This document shows, one piece after another, positions 61,680 to 64,000 of a stretch of DNA of 64,000 nucleotides. The translations under genes and the position numbers were made by a program. The stretch lies in contig NZ_JAGSOA010000003.1 of the NCBI RefSeq assembly GCF_019754935.1, positions 124,001 to 188,000 of the forward strand, in the 5' to 3' direction. The stretch is from Corynebacterium parakroppenstedtii (GTDB taxonomy: Bacteria; Actinomycetota; Actinomycetes; Mycobacteriales; Mycobacteriaceae). The notes below the pieces were generated by a model. That model ran no database searches. It worked only from the letters and a program-made list of their open reading frames with translations, and was not told the DNA's origin. Position 1 is the stretch's first letter, and every line of letters begins with the position of its first letter.

Positions 61680-64000
61680 TTACTCAGATTCGGGCTGGGC
61701 GGCGCCGGATCCGGAACCGGAGGTACCAGCGTCGGGGCCACTACCCGATGAGGCGTTGGAGGAGTACTCCATCGGCACGATCTGGTCGGCCTCGTCGGAG
61801 GAGTCGTCCGCATCCTCCTTGCGCTCTTCCAGGCTGGATTCGCCCTCGCCCATCACGGCACCCGGCTTCGTCGACGTGGAGAACGTGAACTTGGCGTCAT
61901 CGCCCTTGCCTTCGCCGTCCCAGTTCTCAACATCCACGGTGACCAGTTCACCGGCGGCAACTTCGCCGTAGAGGATCTTCTCCGAGAGCTGGTCCTCGAT
62001 CTCGCGCTGAATGGTGCGACGCAACGGGCGGGCACCCAGGACGGGATCAAACCCGCGCTTCGCCAGGAGCTTCTTGGCCTTGTCGGTGAGCTCGATGTCC
62101 ATGTCCTTGGCGCGCAGGGCGATGCCCACGCGGTTCACCAGTAGGTCGACCATCTGGATGATCTGATCCTGGGTGAGCTGGTGGAACACGACGATGTCGT
62201 CGATACGGTTGAGGAACTCGGGGCGGAAGTGCTTCTTGAGTTCGTCGTTGACCTTCGACTTCATCCGCTCGTAGCGGCCCTCTTCGTCGGTCTCGCCGAC
62301 CCCAGAGAAGCCCATGCCCACGGCCTTCGAGATATCCCCGGTACCGAGGTTCGAGGTGAAGATCAGAACGGTGTTCTTGAAGTCGACCACGCGACCCTGA
62401 CCGTCGGTGAGCCGGCCATCTTCCAAGACCTGCAACAGCGTGTTGTAAATCTCGTTATTGGCCTTCTCAATCTCGTCGAAGAGCACCACGGAGAACGGCT
62501 TGCGGCGAACCTTTTCGGTCAGCTGGCCGCCCTCTTCGTAGCCGACGTACCCCGGAGGGGCACCGAAGAGGCGCGACGCGGTGAACTTGTCGTGGAACTC
62601 GGACATGTCGATCTGGATGAGGGCATCGTCTTCCCCGAAGAGGAATTCCGCCAATGCCTTCGACAGCTCGGTCTTGCCGACGCCGGACGGGCCGGCGAAG
62701 ATGAACGAGCCGGACGGACGACGCGGGTCCTTCAGACCGGCACGGGTGCGTCGAATAGCACGGGAGACGGACTTGACAGCGTCTTCCTGGCCGATGATGC
62801 GCTTGTGGAGCTCTTCCTCCATGTGCAGCAACCGGTCGGATTCTTCCTCGGTGAGCTTGAACACGGGGATGCCGGTCCAGTTAGCCAGAACCTCCGCGAT
62901 CTGCTCTTCGCCGACTTCGGCGACGTCTTCCAGCTCGCCCGAACGCCACTGGCGTTCTTTCTCCTCGCGCTCTTCGCCGAGCTTCCGCTCCTGATCACGC
63001 AGGCCGGCGGCTTTTTCGAAGTCCTGATCGTCAATAGCCGCTTCTTTTTGCTTACGAATCTTCGCGATCTTCTCGTCGACCTTGCGGAGGGACTCCGGCG
63101 CGGTCATCCGCTTGATGCGCATCCGCGCACCAGCTTCGTCGATAAGGTCAACGGCCTTATCCGGCAAGAAACGATCGTTGATGTACCGATCAGACAGCGA
63201 CGCAGCTGCGACGAGGGCAGCGTCGGTAATAGACACATGGTGGTGTGCCTCATACTTCGGGCGCAGGCCCTTCAGAATCTCGACCGACAGCTCAACGGAC
63301 GGCTCCGGAACCTGAACCGGCTGGAAACGACGCTCCAAGGCGGCATCTTTTTCGATGTGCTTCCGGTACTCATCCAACGTCGTCGCACCAATGGTCTGGA
63401 GCTCGCCGCGAGCCAGCTTCGGCTTCAACAGCGACGCAGCGTCGATGGCACCTTCGGCGGCACCCGCACCAACGATGGTGTGGATTTCGTCGATAAAGAG
63501 GATGATGTCGCCACGCTGATTAATTTCCTTCAGAACCTTCTTCAAGCGCTCCTCGAAGTCACCGCGGTACCGAGAACCAGCAACAAGCGAGCCCATATCC
63601 AGGGAATACAGCTGCTTGTCCTTCAAAATCTCCGGGACCTTGCCATTGACAATGTCCAGAGCAAGGCCCTCGACGACGGCGGTTTTACCAACGCCAGGCT
63701 CGCCGATCAGGACCGGGTTGTTCTTGGTCCGGCGGCTGAGGACCTGCATAATGCGCTCGATCTCTTTTTCACGGCCGACGACCGGGTCGAGCTTGCCGTC
63801 CTTCGCGGCCTGGGTGAGGTTCCGGCCGAACTGGTCAAGGACCAGCGAGTTGGATTTGCGCCCGGACTCGTTATTGGACGAACGCCCTAACGTGGCCGAG
63901 CCGACGCCAGCGCCGGCGGGCTCGCTTGTTCCCGGCTCCTGGGACTCGTCGCCCTGACCTTCGTAGCCCGAAAGTAGCTGGATAACTTGCTGACGGACGC
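61680..64000 (-). CDS. clpC: ATP-dependent Clp protease ATP-binding subunit ClpC (partial)
   Basis: The C-terminal roughly 770 residues are present; the N-terminal ClpN repeats lie beyond the right edge. The first visible residues [14 protein letters not shown] end the N-domain. AAA-1 has Walker [14 protein letters not shown] and Walker [10 protein letters not shown]. The UVR-like middle domain is [26 protein letters not shown]-2 has [22 protein letters not shown] and [10 protein letters not shown], and a sensor/ClpP-binding region with GFSG follows. A Ser/Glu/Gly-rich tail of about 70 residues is longer than in model ClpC proteins. It unfolds substrates for ClpP. Confidence 0.95.
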   Translation of the reverse strand, partial: VRQQVIQLLSGYEGQGDESQEPGTSEPAGAGVGSATLGRSSNNESGRKSNSLVLDQFGRNLTQAAKDGKLDPVVGREKEIERIMQVLSRRTKNNPVLIGEPGVGKTAVVEGLALDIVNGKVPEILKDKQLYSLDMGSLVAGSRYRGDFEERLKKVLKEINQRGDIILFIDEIHTIVGAGAAEGAIDAASLLKPKLARGELQTIGATTLDEYRKHIEKDAALERRFQPVQVPEPSVELSVEILKGLRPKYEAHHHVSITDAALVAAASLSDRYINDRFLPDKAVDLIDEAGARMRIKRMTAPESLRKVDEKIAKIRKQKEAAIDDQDFEKAAGLRDQERKLGEEREEKERQWRSGELEDVAEVGEEQIAEVLANWTGIPVFKLTEEESDRLLHMEEELHKRIIGQEDAVKSVSRAIRRTRAGLKDPRRPSGSFIFAGPSGVGKTELSKALAEFLFGEDDALIQIDMSEFHDKFTASRLFGAPPGYVGYEEGGQLTEKVRRKPFSVVLFDEIEKANNEIYNTLLQVLEDGRLTDGQGRVVDFKNTVLIFTSNLGTGDISKAVGMGFSGVGETDEEGRYERMKSKVNDELKKHFRPEFLNRIDDIVVFHQLTQDQIIQMVDLLVNRVGIALRAKDMDIELTDKAKKLLAKRGFDPVLGARPLRRTIQREIEDQLSEKILYGEVAAGELVTVDVENWDGEGKGDDAKFTFSTSTKPGAVMGEGESSLEERKEDADDSSDEADQIVPMEYSSNASSGSGPDAGTSGSGSGAAQPESE

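Noticed and set aside
62181..63890. 569-codon open frame on the plus strand opposite clpC
   Set aside because: It lies wholly within clpC coding sequence, and its translation is the antisense shadow of conserved AAA motifs.

Overview
The window reads as the chromosome of a Corynebacterium-type actinobacterium. The evidence is gene content and order: DUF3073 beside purM, a sterol-carrier-like gene before purF, a PhoP/PhoR pair close to the mycobacterial one, and the block thrE - Lys-rich protein - otsA - ferredoxin - otsB - LacI regulator - znuACB - rlmB - cysS - carD - lpqE - mutY - clpC, which resembles the C. glutamicum order as I remember it. A C. kroppenstedtii-like species is possible but cannot be settled from sequence alone. 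No insertion sequence, prophage or CRISPR array was seen.

Layout. 1-1250: end of an unknown gene, then an ECF sigma factor translationally coupled to an Asp/His-rich protein. 1394-8970: pabC and ygfZ (divergent), DUF3073, purM, purF, a sterol-carrier-like gene and a double-hotdog thioesterase. 9111-13302: envelope glycosylation genes (a GT39-type membrane glycosyltransferase and a GT2/GtrA gene that appears to be joined by a -1 ribosomal frameshift). 13405-30251: most of de novo purine synthesis on the minus strand (purL, purQ, purS, purC, purB, purD), interrupted by gpx, a DAACS symporter, a TetR-controlled cupin/carboxymuconolactone decarboxylase pair, oligopeptidase B, a membrane esterase and an aminotransferase. 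30324-42492: HIT protein, hydrolase, PhoPR, AbrB-like membrane protein, fructosamine kinase-like protein, DrrAB-type exporter, secreted trypsin-like protease, Tat-exported phospholipase C and hemolysin III. 42679-45039: a small defence/toxin-antitoxin island (Abi_2/AbiF HEPN protein with a structured RNA, then a SocA-type antitoxin with a frameshifted Doc toxin) beside tRNA-Thr. 45404-64000: the conserved thrE-to-clpC block; clpC runs off the right edge.

Functionally, the minus-strand pur genes supply nearly the whole route from PRPP to IMP and AMP; purH, purN, purE and purK are not here. otsA/otsB make trehalose. znuACB imports zinc or manganese. PhoPR, CarD, the ECF sigma factor, the TetR and the LacI regulator are the control genes. 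The two most interesting signals are (i) a slippery T TTT TTA heptamer, 9-nt spacer and perfect 8-bp hairpin at the GT2/GtrA junction, and (ii) an H-type pseudoknot RNA with a terminator-like 3' end directly upstream of the Abi gene.
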